This document shows, in pieces, positions 53,798 to 62,389 of a DNA stretch of 64,000 nucleotides. The translations under genes were made by a program, and so were the position numbers. Origin of the DNA: Xanthomonas hortorum (GTDB taxonomy: Bacteria > Pseudomonadota > Gammaproteobacteria > Xanthomonadales > Xanthomonadaceae); assembly GCF_002940005.1 (NCBI RefSeq), contig NZ_MDEF01000014.1; one strand, written 5' to 3'. The notes under the pieces are model-generated. The model searched no databases, was not told the DNA's origin, and worked only from the letters and a program-made list of their open reading frames with translations. Every line of letters begins with the position of its first letter. Position 1 is the first letter of the stretch.

Positions 53798-55267
53798 ATG
53801 CCCGGGACATCCGTTTCCGATCTGTCCGCGGCCACCGCCGTGGACGCACCCGCCCTGTTGCCGCTGCCCGTGGCACGCCCGGCAGCGCCCGCCGTGGTGC
53901 GCGGCAAGCTGTACATCAAGACCCACGGGTGCCAGATGAACGAGTACGACTCGGCCAAGATGGCCGACGTACTCGCCGCCTCCGAAGGCCTGGAGCTGAC
54001 CGACAACCCCGAAGACGCCGACGTGGTGCTGGTCAATACCTGCTCCATCCGCGAGAAGGCGCAGGAAAAGGTGTTCAGCCAACTGGGCCGCTGGCGCCTG
54101 CTCAAGGAGAGCAGGCACAAGGCCGGCGGCACCCCGGTGATCATCGGTGTTGGCGGCTGCGTGGCCTCGCAGGAAGGCGAAGCCATCGTCAAGCGCGCGC
54201 CGTATGTGGATCTGGTATTCGGCCCGCAGACGCTGCATCGCCTGCCCGAGCTGATCCGCGCGCGGCGCGAATCGGGCAAGTCGCAGGTGGACATCAGCTT
54301 CCCGGAAATCGAAAAGTTCGACCGCCTGCCCGAGCCGCGTGCCGATGGTCCGTCGGCGTTCGTGTCGATCATGGAAGGCTGCTCCAAATACTGCTCGTTC
54401 TGCGTGGTGCCCTACACGCGTGGCGAAGAAGTCAGCCGGCCGTTCGAAGACGTGTTGGTGGAAGTGGCACAACTGGCCGCGCAAGGCGTGCGCGAGATCA
54501 ATCTGCTCGGCCAGAACGTCAACGCGTATCGCGGTGCGTATGGCGCCGATGCGGGAGACGCTGCGCAGTACGCGGATCTGGGCTTGCTGATTCGCACCAT
54601 CGCGCAGATCGACGGCATCGGTCGTATTCGTTTCACCACCTCGCATCCGCTGGAGTTTTCCGATTCGCTGGTGGATGCGTATCGCGACGTGCCGCAGCTG
54701 GCCAATTATCTGCACCTGCCGGTGCAGGCCGGCAGCGACCGGATTCTGTCGGCGATGAAGCGCGGCTACACCGCGCTGGAATTCAAATCCAAGATCCGCA
54801 AGTTGCGCGCGGTGCGCCCGGATATTTCGATCAGCTCGGATTTCATCGTCGGCTTTCCCGGCGAGACCGAAGCGGACTTCGAAAAGACCATGAAGTTGAT
54901 CGAAGACGTGGGCTTCGATCAGAGCTTTTCCTTCATCTATTCGCGTCGTCCTGGAACGCCGGCCTCGGATCTGCAGGACGACACGCCCGACGCCGTCAAA
55001 CAGGCGCGCCTGGCACGCTTGCAGGCGCAGATCAATGCGCATGCCACCAGTATTTCGCAATCCATGGTGGGCAGCGTGCAGCGGGTGTTGGTGGAAGGCC
55101 CCTCGCGGCGCGATCCCAACGAATTGACCGGCAAGAGCGAGAACATGCGCCCGGTGAATTTCTCCGGCAATGCGCGCCTGATCGGGCAATTCGTCGATGT
55201 GCTGATCACCGAGGCGATGAGCAATTCGCTGCGTGGTCGTATCCATCTGGATGAAAGCGCACGCTGA
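53798..55267 (+). CDS. miaB: tRNA-2-methylthio-N6-isopentenyladenosine synthase MiaB
   Basis: 489 residues. UPF0004 domain with Cys in T-H-G-C-Q-M-N (residue 45) and the N-T-C-S-I-R-E Cys; a third in G-G-C-V-A-S-Q. Radical-SAM motif C-S-K-Y-C-S-F-C, then the TRAM domain at the end. It adds the methylthio group to i6A37 of tRNA. The N-terminal extension of about 30 residues before the UPF0004 domain is Ala/Pro-rich. miaB-ybeZ-ybeY-corC is a conserved gammaproteobacterial block. Confidence 0.96.
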   Translation: MPGTSVSDLSAATAVDAPALLPLPVARPAAPAVVRGKLYIKTHGCQMNEYDSAKMADVLAASEGLELTDNPEDADVVLVNTCSIREKAQEKVFSQLGRWRLLKESRHKAGGTPVIIGVGGCVASQEGEAIVKRAPYVDLVFGPQTLHRLPELIRARRESGKSQVDISFPEIEKFDRLPEPRADGPSAFVSIMEGCSKYCSFCVVPYTRGEEVSRPFEDVLVEVAQLAAQGVREINLLGQNVNAYRGAYGADAGDAAQYADLGLLIRTIAQIDGIGRIRFTTSHPLEFSDSLVDAYRDVPQLANYLHLPVQAGSDRILSAMKRGYTALEFKSKIRKLRAVRPDISISSDFIVGFPGETEADFEKTMKLIEDVGFDQSFSFIYSRRPGTPASDLQDDTPDAVKQARLARLQAQINAHATSISQSMVGSVQRVLVEGPSRRDPNELTGKSENMRPVNFSGNARLIGQFVDVLITEAMSNSLRGRIHLDESAR

Positions 55268-55439
55268 TGCAGCGCAGGCGCCGGATTGCTCGGCGCCATG
55301 TTGAAGGCATTGTATGCAGCACGCGCTGCCGGCGATCCATACAACCTGCGCCAGCCACGCTCATGCGGCTCACCTGAGCTGTTCTTTGCAGTCGCAGACA
55401 ACGACAAGCATCGACGTAGTCCGTCGCGTCGCTCGCTGC

Positions 55440-55670
55440 GCGCACTGGTGGCGAAAAATTCACCACCCATCCACAACGCCTTGCTACGCAAGGCCTGGCC
55501 ACACTTACCCACAGGCTTTACCGAATTCGATCCACATCGGTTGTGGACAAGCGCGTGCGCACTGGCGATTTTTTCACCACCACCCTGCCAGGCCTTACGC
55601 CAGTAAGCGTCACCAATTCTATCCACAGGTTGTGGATGCGTGACTCCACAGCGCTTGTGGAGAACTCGAA
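55440..55670. promoter_or_regulatory. Cluster of DnaA-box-like sites between miaB and ybeZ
   Basis: The 530-bp spacer 55268-55797 has no credible gene but has eight TCCACA or CCCACA-core sites. Four match TTATCCACA at 8 of 9 positions: TTACCCACA 55505, TTGTCCACA 55542 (minus), CTATCCACA 55619, TTCTCCACA 55656 (minus). Weaker ones are at 55467, 55528, 55631 (minus) and 55642. The words GCGCACTGG..TTCACCACC also occur twice, about 116 bp apart. It is not next to dnaA, so it is not assumed to be oriC. Confidence 0.55.
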
Positions 55671-55797
55671 CGTCCAGGCGGGCGCGCGCATGGCCACGCC
55701 GCCGTGCCTCCGGGCGTGTTGGTGGGATCACACGCTGCGCGCTACCCTTTTCGTCCCGCCCTACCGACGCCGCATGCATGCGCTGTCCGAGCCGACC

Positions 55798-56781
55798 ATG
55801 AACTCACCTGCACACCGCGACTTCACCCTGGAACCCGACGACACCGAGCGTCTGGCCAATCTGGCCGGCCCGTTCGACGCGCACTTGCGCCAGATCGAAC
55901 TCAAGCTCGGCGTGGAGATCGCCAACCGCGGCAACATCTTCCGTGTCACCGGCCCGGAGCCGGCCATCACTGCCGCGCAGACGCTGTTGATCGCGCTGTA
56001 CGACGAGGCCGCCGCCACCGTTTTCGACAACCACGCGATCCATCTGCGCCTGAACGATGCCAACGTCGAACACGTGGTCGAGCGTTCCTACGAAGCCCAG
56101 GACGTGGCGATCAAGGTCAAGCGCGGCACCGTACGTGGACGCGGCGCCAACCAGGCCAAGTACCTGCATGCGATCGCCACCCACGACATCAACTTCGGCA
56201 TCGGCCCGGCCGGTACCGGCAAGACCTTCCTGGCGGTCGCCTGCGCTGTGGAAGCCTTGAACGAATCGCGCGTGCAGCGCTTGATTCTGGTGCGCCCGGC
56301 GGTGGAAGCCGGCGAAAAACTTGGCTTTCTGCCCGGCGATCTGAGCCAGAAGGTGGACCCATACCTGCGCCCGCTGTACGACGCGCTATACGAAATGCTG
56401 GGCGTGGAAAAAGTTGTCAAGCTGCTGGAGCGCAACGTCATCGAGATCGCGCCGCTGGCTTACATGCGCGGCCGCACGCTCAACGATGCCTACGTGATTC
56501 TCGACGAAGCGCAGAACACCACCATCGAGCAGATGAAGATGTTCCTGACCCGCCTGGGCTTCGGCTCCACCGCGGTGATCACCGGCGACCTGACCCAGAT
56601 CGACCTGCCCAAACACGTCAAATCCGGCCTGCGCGATGCGGTGGAAGTGCTGCGCGATGTGGACGGCGCCAGCTTCACCTTTTTCGAAGCACGCGACGTG
56701 GTGCGCCACCCGCTGGTGCAGCGCATCGTGACTGCCTACGAGAAGCGCGATAGCGCCTTGCTCCCGCCAGCGACCGATTGA
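55798..56781 (+). CDS. ybeZ: PhoH-like ATPase YbeZ
   Basis: 327 residues from ATG 55798; an in-frame ATG at 55774 is possible. An N-terminal KH-like part (about 15-85) precedes the PhoH ATPase: Walker A G-P-A-G-T-G-K-T (about 139-146), Walker B V-I-L-D-E-A-Q-N and T-G-D-L-T-Q-I-D. YbeZ partners with the endonuclease YbeY in rRNA maturation; ybeY lies shortly downstream, which supports this assignment over other PhoH paralogues. Confidence 0.94.
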   Translation: MNSPAHRDFTLEPDDTERLANLAGPFDAHLRQIELKLGVEIANRGNIFRVTGPEPAITAAQTLLIALYDEAAATVFDNHAIHLRLNDANVEHVVERSYEAQDVAIKVKRGTVRGRGANQAKYLHAIATHDINFGIGPAGTGKTFLAVACAVEALNESRVQRLILVRPAVEAGEKLGFLPGDLSQKVDPYLRPLYDALYEMLGVEKVVKLLERNVIEIAPLAYMRGRTLNDAYVILDEAQNTTIEQMKMFLTRLGFGSTAVITGDLTQIDLPKHVKSGLRDAVEVLRDVDGASFTFFEARDVVRHPLVQRIVTAYEKRDSALLPPATD

Positions 56782-56783
56782 CC

Positions 56784-57332
56784 ATGCGTGGCACCGGTCT
56801 ACTGTTGGGGATGTGGTTGGTGCTGGCTTGCCAGGGATCGGCGCAGGCGCAAGTATCCGAACAGACTGACACGACGACGCGCGTCATGCTGCGACAGCAA
56901 CTTGCCGCTTCCTGTGTGTCGGTGGCCGCTGCGCAAGTGAGCATCCTGTTGGACCGGGCCGAGCTGGAATAAATCGCGCAGATGAAGCCTGCACTACCCG
57001 TTGCAGCAGCTGACGACGATACACAGCGGCAGGCACTACTTGCAGGCACACGGGCGCAGGCGCTACTTGCCTCTACCGGCATGGTGCACGACCGCTTCGG
57101 CTGCGCAATAGTTCGGGAGGACAAGGAAAGCGCCGACGCGCGCTATCTGGTCGGTCGCTTGCTGGAGCATGGCCAAGCCGCGATATGGACGCAGGCGCCA
57201 CCGGGTTTCGCGCCTGCCCTCGAGGTCAGGCGGGTCGATCCACATTGCCAAAATGGGCCGATGGGCAGTGCTTTCTATCGCGTCGCCGACGGCGGTGCGC
57301 TGTTGCTAGTGCTAGTCGAGTGCGTCCGCTAA
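56784..57332 (+). pseudogene. Exported protein of unknown function, split by an in-frame stop
   Basis: Two open segments (56784-56972 and 56982-57332) are in the same frame, split only by TAA at 56970-56972. The first encodes a signal peptide (M-R-G-T-G-L-L-L-G-M-W then cleavage near A-Q-A) and the start of a helical domain; the second encodes the rest, with Cys in F-G-C-A-I-V and late C-V-R. Read through the stop, A-E-L-E-stop-I-A-Q-M-K continues one helix. So this was probably one 182-residue exported protein. It sits between ybeZ and ybeY. I do not recognise the family. Two separate small genes are the alternative. Confidence 0.65.
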
Positions 57333-57432
57333 TGTCCGACCGATCGCTTACGGACGCGCGCGCAGGCGTCGCAGCAAGACGCCACTCGCGCGATACTTGT
57401 CACCCCTGCCTGATCTGAATGCTGGTGTTCCC

Positions 57433-57918
57433 ATGACCAAGGGCCCCGTCCGTCTCGACGTCGCTGTCAGTTACGCGCTGCCGCGCGCCGGTTTGCCGTC
57501 GGCGGTGAGTTTTCGCAAGTGGGTGGCTGCCGCGCTGAAGGGACGCATCCGCGAGGCCGATCTGGCGGTGCGCATTGTCGATGAAAAGGAAGGCTGCTCG
57601 CTCAACCATCATTACCGCGGCAAGGATTACGCCACCAATGTGCTGAGCTTCCCGGCCGAGTTGCCCGAAGGCCTGCCCAAGGGCGTCAAGATGCCGCTGC
57701 TGGGCGATCTTGTCATCTGCGCGCCGGTGGTGGCGCGCGAGGCGACCGAACAAGGCAAATCGCTGGCCTCGCATTACGCGCATCTGACCGTGCATGGCAC
57801 CTTGCATCTGCTCGGCTGGGACCACGAAGACGACAAGGAAGCCGATGCGATGGAACAACTCGAACGCGAGATCCTGGCCGATCTGGGCATCGACGACCCG
57901 TACGCGGGGGAACTTTGA
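57433..57918 (+). CDS. ybeY: Endoribonuclease YbeY
   Basis: 161 residues. The zinc motif H-G-T-L-H-L-L-G-W-D-H (about 118-128) is the family signature, and the upstream N-V-L-S-F-P block is conserved. YbeY is an rRNA-processing and ribosome-quality endonuclease, acting at the 16S 3' end. ATG 57433 is chosen as the family start; an earlier in-frame ATG adds twelve residues. The stop overlaps the next ATG by one base. Confidence 0.95.
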   Translation: MTKGPVRLDVAVSYALPRAGLPSAVSFRKWVAAALKGRIREADLAVRIVDEKEGCSLNHHYRGKDYATNVLSFPAELPEGLPKGVKMPLLGDLVICAPVVAREATEQGKSLASHYAHLTVHGTLHLLGWDHEDDKEADAMEQLEREILADLGIDDPYAGEL

Positions 57919-58436
57919 TGCGTGCCGGCGTCGCAGCTGTTTTTCTGTTGCTGACCTCCTCCACCGCCTGGGCCCAGGCCGCGCCGGTGCGGCCCGACCT
58001 GTCCGCGTTGATCGAATGCCGCCAGCGCATCGGCGACTTCAACGCGCTGGCGCCGGCACTGGCCGACCCGCTCAAGGCGGTCGCGCTGGGCTGGACGCCG
58101 CTGGAGCAGGCCAACCTGTTCATGACCGAATACACGCTCAACACGCCGATCAGCGTGTTCGGCCACAGCACCACCCACATCGCGTTTTCCGGCGCCAGCA
58201 TCATGGCGTTACTGGACCTGCCCGACCCGCGTCCGCTGGCCAAGCAGTTGAACCTGGAACTGGGCGTGGATAACGCCGACAAGATCATGTATGGCCGCGA
58301 GCTGGTCAGCGAAGACACCACCAATCCGAAGACCGGTGAGGCGATGATCGAATCGGTGGTGCTCAGCGTCTCCAACGTGAAATCCCACCCCGGCAAGACC
58401 GTGGTCGGCTGCGGTTACAGCCTGGATCTGCCCTGA
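57918..58436 (+). CDS. Hypothetical exported protein
   Basis: 172 residues with a signal peptide (about 1-20, cleavage after A-W-A-Q-A) and an otherwise soluble body rich in Leu/Ala. Two Cys (E-C-R-Q-R and G-C-G-Y) lie near the two ends and may form a disulfide. I do not recognise a family. It starts on the last base of the ybeY stop, so it is co-translated with ybeY, and corC follows. Its place in this conserved block is a useful lead to function but not a proof. Confidence 0.75.
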   Translation: MRAGVAAVFLLLTSSTAWAQAAPVRPDLSALIECRQRIGDFNALAPALADPLKAVALGWTPLEQANLFMTEYTLNTPISVFGHSTTHIAFSGASIMALLDLPDPRPLAKQLNLELGVDNADKIMYGRELVSEDTTNPKTGEAMIESVVLSVSNVKSHPGKTVVGCGYSLDLP

Positions 58437-58532
58437 CAGCGGGCGCCCCTGCGCCCTGTCCACAGCGCCTTAGCGGCTTCCTGTTAGACTGACCGCTATC
58501 GCCTGGTTTGCCGGGTGCCGTCCCCCGTCACG

Positions 58533-59411
58533 ATGTCCGAAGACGACAGTAGCCAATCCCAAGAAACACCCGAAAAACGCCGTAGCTGGCTCGAGCGCCT
58601 GAGCGCTGCCTTCTCTGGCGAACCCCACACCCGCGACGAACTGGTCGCGCTGCTGCGGACCGCCGAGCAAGACGGTCTCATCGCCGCAGACACCTTACGC
58701 ATGATGGAAGGCGCGATCTCCGTGTCCGAGCTCACCGTGGGCGACGTGATGATTTCGCGCTCGCAAATGGTCTCGCTCCCCGTAGAGGCGCGCTTTCTCG
58801 ATCTGATGCAGCAGGTGGTCGAATCCGGCCATTCGCGCTTCCCGGTGCACGGCGAGAACAAGGACGAAGTGCTCGGCATTCTGCTGGCCAAGGATTTGTT
58901 GCGCGGCGTGGTCGCCGACAATGGCCCTGGCAACGTGCGCGAGCTGCTGCGCCCGGCGGTGCTGATCCCCGAGTCTAAGAAGCTCAACGTGCTGCTCAAG
59001 GAATTCCGCCTGTCGCGCAACCACATGGCGATCGTGGTGGACGAGTACGGCGGCGTCGCCGGGCTGGTCACCATTGAAGACGTGCTGGAGCAGATCGTCG
59101 GCCAGATCGACGACGAGCACGACGATGCCGAAGAAGAGAATTCGCTGATCGCGATCCAGGCCGATGGCCGCTACGTGGTCGATGCGCTGACGCCGATCGA
59201 AGATTTCAACGAGCGCTTTGGTGCCGACTTCCCCGATGACGAGTACGACACCGTCGGTGGCCTGGTCACCGATGCGATAGGCCATCTGCCGGAGACCGGC
59301 GAAGAGCTGACCCTGGGGCGCTTTGCGTTTCGTGTAGCCAAGGCCGATGCGCGGCGCGTGCACGCCTTCCACGTCACCATATTGCCGCCCGACCCGCAGG
59401 ACGACGCTTGA
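58533..59411 (+). CDS. corC: CorC/HlyC-family magnesium and cobalt efflux protein
   Basis: 292 residues from ATG 58533, the family start M-S-x-D-x-S. Two CBS domains (about 65-190: I-S-R-S-Q-M-V-S-L, then H-S-R-F-P-V and V-D-E-Y-G-G-V-A-G-L-V-T-I-E-D) followed by the CorC_HlyC transporter-associated domain (about 205-285). It has no membrane segment, as in E. coli CorC. It modulates CorA-linked Mg2+/Co2+ efflux; corA itself is encoded two genes downstream, which is consistent. Confidence 0.94.
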   Translation: MSEDDSSQSQETPEKRRSWLERLSAAFSGEPHTRDELVALLRTAEQDGLIAADTLRMMEGAISVSELTVGDVMISRSQMVSLPVEARFLDLMQQVVESGHSRFPVHGENKDEVLGILLAKDLLRGVVADNGPGNVRELLRPAVLIPESKKLNVLLKEFRLSRNHMAIVVDEYGGVAGLVTIEDVLEQIVGQIDDEHDDAEEENSLIAIQADGRYVVDALTPIEDFNERFGADFPDDEYDTVGGLVTDAIGHLPETGEELTLGRFAFRVAKADARRVHAFHVTILPPDPQDDA

Positions 59412-60667
59412 ACCCGTCGCATGGCATTTCCGCTGCAGCGTTACGCCGCGGCAGCGTTCGGCGATGGGCTGCGTTCTGCATCCTGGCGTTGTTGGCGTTG
59501 CTGATCGCACCGATGGCAGCCGCTCAGGCGCCCGTCGAAACGACCGGGCCGGCACCGCGCATTGGCGTGGTCACCATGCAGCCCGGCGAAGTGTTTTTCG
59601 AACGCTTCGGTCATGATGCCATCGTGGTGGTCGACCCGGTCACGCAGCAGGCCACCTCGTACAACTTCGGCTTTTTCGACCCGAGCGAGCCGGACTTCGT
59701 GCCGCGTTTTACCCGCGGCGAGATGATGTATTACCTGGTGGCACTGCCGCTGGAGGAAGACCTGCAGCAGTACCGCGCCATCGGCCGCGGGGTCAGTATC
59801 CAGTGGCTGGATCTGCCGCCCGAACAGGCGCGCGCACTGGCCGATGGGCTGGCCGTGCGCAGCCAGCCCGAGAACGCGCGCTATCACTACGATTATTTCG
59901 TGGCCAACTGCGCCACGATGGTCCGCGACACGCTGGACCGTGCAATGGGCGGCGCGCTGAAATCGCAGCTGGCCGGTCGCTCGCGCGGCAACACCTTCCG
60001 CAGTGAAGCGGTGCGCCTGGCCTCACCTGCCCCGTGGATGTGGCTGGGCTTCGACCTGGGCCTGGGGCCGTACGCGGACCGCCCGCTATCGCGCTGGGAA
60101 GAAGCCTTCGTACCGATGCGTCTGGCCGATAGCCTCACCCAGGTGCACAACAGCGCGGGGCGGCCCTTGGTCCAATCCACCCAGGTCTTGCTACCGCATC
60201 GCATCGCACCGGAGCCGGACGAACAGCAACGGCACTGGTGGCCCTGGCTGCTGACGGGGCTGATCGTCGCTGCCGGCGTACTGGCACTCGGTCGCAGGCA
60301 GCGGCTGTTGGCCGCACTTGCGCTGCCGTACTGGCTGCTGTGCGCGATCGGCGGCGGGCTGCTGGTGTATCTATGGGGCTTCACCGCGCATCAATCGGCC
60401 TGGGCCAACCGCAACCTGCTGCTGGTCAACCCGCTGTGCGCGCTGCTGCTGATCGGCGGCATCGCAGTACTGCGCGGGCGCCCGCCCGGACGCTGGTTCG
60501 ACGTGCTGCGCTGGGTGGTTGCCGCCGCCGCATTGGTGGCCCTGCTGATTCATTGGCTCTCGTTCCAGGCGCAGGACAACCTGCAATGGGTGTTGCTGCT
60601 GTTGCCGATTCATGCCGCGCTCGCGATCGCCTTGCGGCGGCGTGACTTGTCCATCCGCACGCGCTGA
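59408..60667 (+). CDS. DUF4105 (Lnb-like periplasmic domain) membrane protein
   Basis: 419 residues, starting with TTG that overlaps the corC stop (TTGA, AGGA upstream). Signal or TM segment (about 18-38), a periplasmic DUF4105 domain (about 45-250) with G-H-D-A-I near residue 68, the R-Y-H-Y-D-Y-F-V-A-N-C-A-T block with its Cys about 179, then four transmembrane helices (about 275-410). DUF4105 is now called the Lnb N-terminal periplasmic domain, after a Bacteroides enzyme that N-acylates lipoproteins; the Cys and His fit a thiol catalyst. In many gammaproteobacteria lnt, the usual lipoprotein N-acyltransferase, sits beside corC; here this protein takes that place. Function is inferred. Confidence 0.78.
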   Translation: MNPSHGISAAALRRGSVRRWAAFCILALLALLIAPMAAAQAPVETTGPAPRIGVVTMQPGEVFFERFGHDAIVVVDPVTQQATSYNFGFFDPSEPDFVPRFTRGEMMYYLVALPLEEDLQQYRAIGRGVSIQWLDLPPEQARALADGLAVRSQPENARYHYDYFVANCATMVRDTLDRAMGGALKSQLAGRSRGNTFRSEAVRLASPAPWMWLGFDLGLGPYADRPLSRWEEAFVPMRLADSLTQVHNSAGRPLVQSTQVLLPHRIAPEPDEQQRHWWPWLLTGLIVAAGVLALGRRQRLLAALALPYWLLCAIGGGLLVYLWGFTAHQSAWANRNLLLVNPLCALLLIGGIAVLRGRPPGRWFDVLRWVVAAAALVALLIHWLSFQAQDNLQWVLLLLPIHAALAIALRRRDLSIRTR

Positions 60668-60681
60668 TCCAGGATGCGCCC

Positions 60682-61683
60682 ATGAACCATCACGGCCGCC
60701 ATCCGGACAACCCGTCCTGCGTCATCACCTGCGCATATTACGACGGCGATGCCGAACGCCACGACATCAGCCTGGAGCAGATCAGCGACGTGCTGCAGCG
60801 CCCGGATGGCTTTGTCTGGGTCGGTCTGTACGAGCCGCAGGAATCTGTGCTGCACAAGCTGCAGGACGAGTTCGGCCTGCACGATCTGGCCATCGAAGAT
60901 GCGCTCAAGGCGCACCAACGGCCCAAGGCCGAGAGCTACGGCAACTCGTTGTTCGTGGTGGTCAATACTGCCCAGCTGGTCAACGAGCGCATCCGCTATG
61001 GCGAGACGCACGCGTTTCTCGGCACACGCTTCTTGTTGACCGTTCGGCATGGTGCCTCGCTGTCGTATACGCCGGTGCGGCACCGGGTAGAACGCGAACC
61101 GGCGATGCTGCGCATGGGCGCCTCGTTCTGCCTGTACGGCGTGCTCGACTTTGTGGTCGACAACTATCTGCCGATCATGGATGAGTTCCGCGACACGCTG
61201 GAAGGCCTGGAAAAAGACATCTTTGCCGACAACTACAAGCGCGAAACCGTGGTGCGCCTGTACGAACTCAAGCGCGAACTCAACAAGATGCGGCTGGTGG
61301 TGGCGCCACTGCAGGACGTGCTCTCGCACCTGAAGCGCAACCCGGGCTCGCTGATCCACGAAGAAGTCGGCATCTACCTGCGCGACGTGCTCGATCACGC
61401 CGTGCGCATCAACGACGCCATCGACACCTTGCGCGAAATGCTGGGCACTGCGCTGAGCGTGAACCTGTCGATGGTGACCCTGGCCCAGGGCGAGACCGTC
61501 AAACGCTTAGGCGCATGGGCCGCATTGCTGGCAGCCCCTACCCTGATCACCAGTTGGTACGGCATGAACTTCACCCACATGCCCGAGCTGGACAAACGCT
61601 ACGCGTATCCATTGCTGGTGGCCGGTGTGGTTGGCTCGTGCCTGGTGCTGTATCGCCTGTTCAAGCGCGCGCGGTGGCTGTGA
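60682..61683 (+). CDS. corA: Magnesium/cobalt transporter CorA
   Basis: 333 residues. A cytoplasmic alpha/beta domain, a long helix, and two C-terminal transmembrane helices (about 272-292 and 305-325) separated by the Y-G-M-N-F selectivity motif. Forms a pentameric Mg2+ channel. AGGA lies eight bases before ATG. It follows corC and the DUF4105 gene on the same strand, probably in one operon. The downstream spacer holds an octanucleotide array. Confidence 0.95.
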   Translation: MNHHGRHPDNPSCVITCAYYDGDAERHDISLEQISDVLQRPDGFVWVGLYEPQESVLHKLQDEFGLHDLAIEDALKAHQRPKAESYGNSLFVVVNTAQLVNERIRYGETHAFLGTRFLLTVRHGASLSYTPVRHRVEREPAMLRMGASFCLYGVLDFVVDNYLPIMDEFRDTLEGLEKDIFADNYKRETVVRLYELKRELNKMRLVVAPLQDVLSHLKRNPGSLIHEEVGIYLRDVLDHAVRINDAIDTLREMLGTALSVNLSMVTLAQGETVKRLGAWAALLAAPTLITSWYGMNFTHMPELDKRYAYPLLVAGVVGSCLVLYRLFKRARWL

Positions 61684-61825
61684 GGCCGCTTTGCGGCCGG
61701 GATTCGGGAGTTGGGATTCGGGATTGGTTAGAGCCGCATCGTTGACCGCTGGTTTTTAGCTTGTGTTTTATGCCTGCGCCATCGCGTCTAGCGTCTAAGT
61801 ATTTACTCTTTTGCTTCCAGCTGTT

Positions 61826-62000
61826 GGCTGTTTGGCTGTTTGGCTGTTTGGCTGTTTGGCTGTTTGGCTGTTTGGCTGTTTGTCTGTTTGGCTGTTTGGC
61901 TGTTTGGCTGTTTGGCTGTTTGGCTGTTTGGCTGTTTGGCTGGTTGGCTGTTTGGCTGTTTGGCTGTTTGGCTGTTTGGCTGTTTGGCTGTTTGGCTGTT
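61826..62000. repeat. Octanucleotide tandem repeat, 22 copies of GGCTGTTT
   Basis: Twenty-two adjacent 8-bp units, all GGCTGTTT except copy 8 (GTCTGTTT), copy 15 (GGCTGGTT) and the last truncated one. It fills the spacer about 140 bp after corA. The 8-bp period is not a multiple of three, so any frame gives a repeating peptide and no real gene. A GGGATT-type tract lies just upstream at 61696-61727. Confidence 0.97.
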
Positions 62001-62167
62001 GGCTTCCCCTCCCTCGCCCTAGAGCGAGCCGAGCACCGCAGCCACGCGTGGCCGAAGAGGCGCCCTGTCTGAGCGCAGCGAGTTTGGGCGCCGTGCCGCG
62101 CGTGGCGAGGAGCGCAGGGTACCGGTGCGGCTCCATCGCACCGGATCGCGTCGGGCGACATGGTTTT

Positions 62168-62212
62168 GGTTACTTTTGCCTAAACAAAAGTAACCCGCGC
62201 CGCAAGGCGCGG
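62168..62212. repeat. GGTTACTTTTG hairpin repeat with a following GC hairpin
   Basis: GGTTACTTTTG and CAAAAGTAACC form an 11-bp perfect stem with a 6-nt loop, followed without gap by CCGCGCC-gcaa-GGCGCGG. The first hairpin is a motif I know from intergenic regions of Xanthomonas and relatives. Part of the gene-free spacer 61684-62389. Confidence 0.7.
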
Positions 62213-62305
62213 AAGCCTTGGCCTTGGCTTTGCCTCAAACCCCTACTTCCGCGTCTGCTTGTTTAAGCAACCATCAACTACGGCGTGTAACCCGTACCCT
62301 CATCC

Positions 62306-62338
62306 GCCCTTCGGGCACCTTCTCCCGACGGGAGAAGG
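62306..62338 (-). terminator. CCTTCTCCCG/CGGGAGAAGG hairpin repeat
   Basis: GCCC-ttc-GGGC precedes a perfect 10-bp stem, CCTTCTCCCG and CGGGAGAAGG, with one loop base. The CCTTCTCCC/GGGAGAAGG element is widespread between genes in high-GC proteobacteria. It lies about 50 bp past the end of the aldehyde dehydrogenase gene and could act as its terminator. Confidence 0.6.
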
Positions 62339-62389
62339 GAAGCAGCTTGCTTGTGCGAATCCCAAACCCCGACTCACCAATCCCAGCAA

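Noticed and set aside
55440..55670. Chromosomal origin oriC
   Set aside because: No dnaA, dnaN, rpmH or gidA next to it and no clear AT-rich unwinding region, so I report only a DnaA-box-like cluster.
61761..62266. Open frames through the octanucleotide array that encode long repeats of W-L-F-G-C-L-A-V on the plus strand and Q-P-N-S-Q-T-A-K on the minus strand
   Set aside because: An 8-bp repeat without stop codons stays open in every frame; there is no domain, no ribosome site and no family, so these are not genes.
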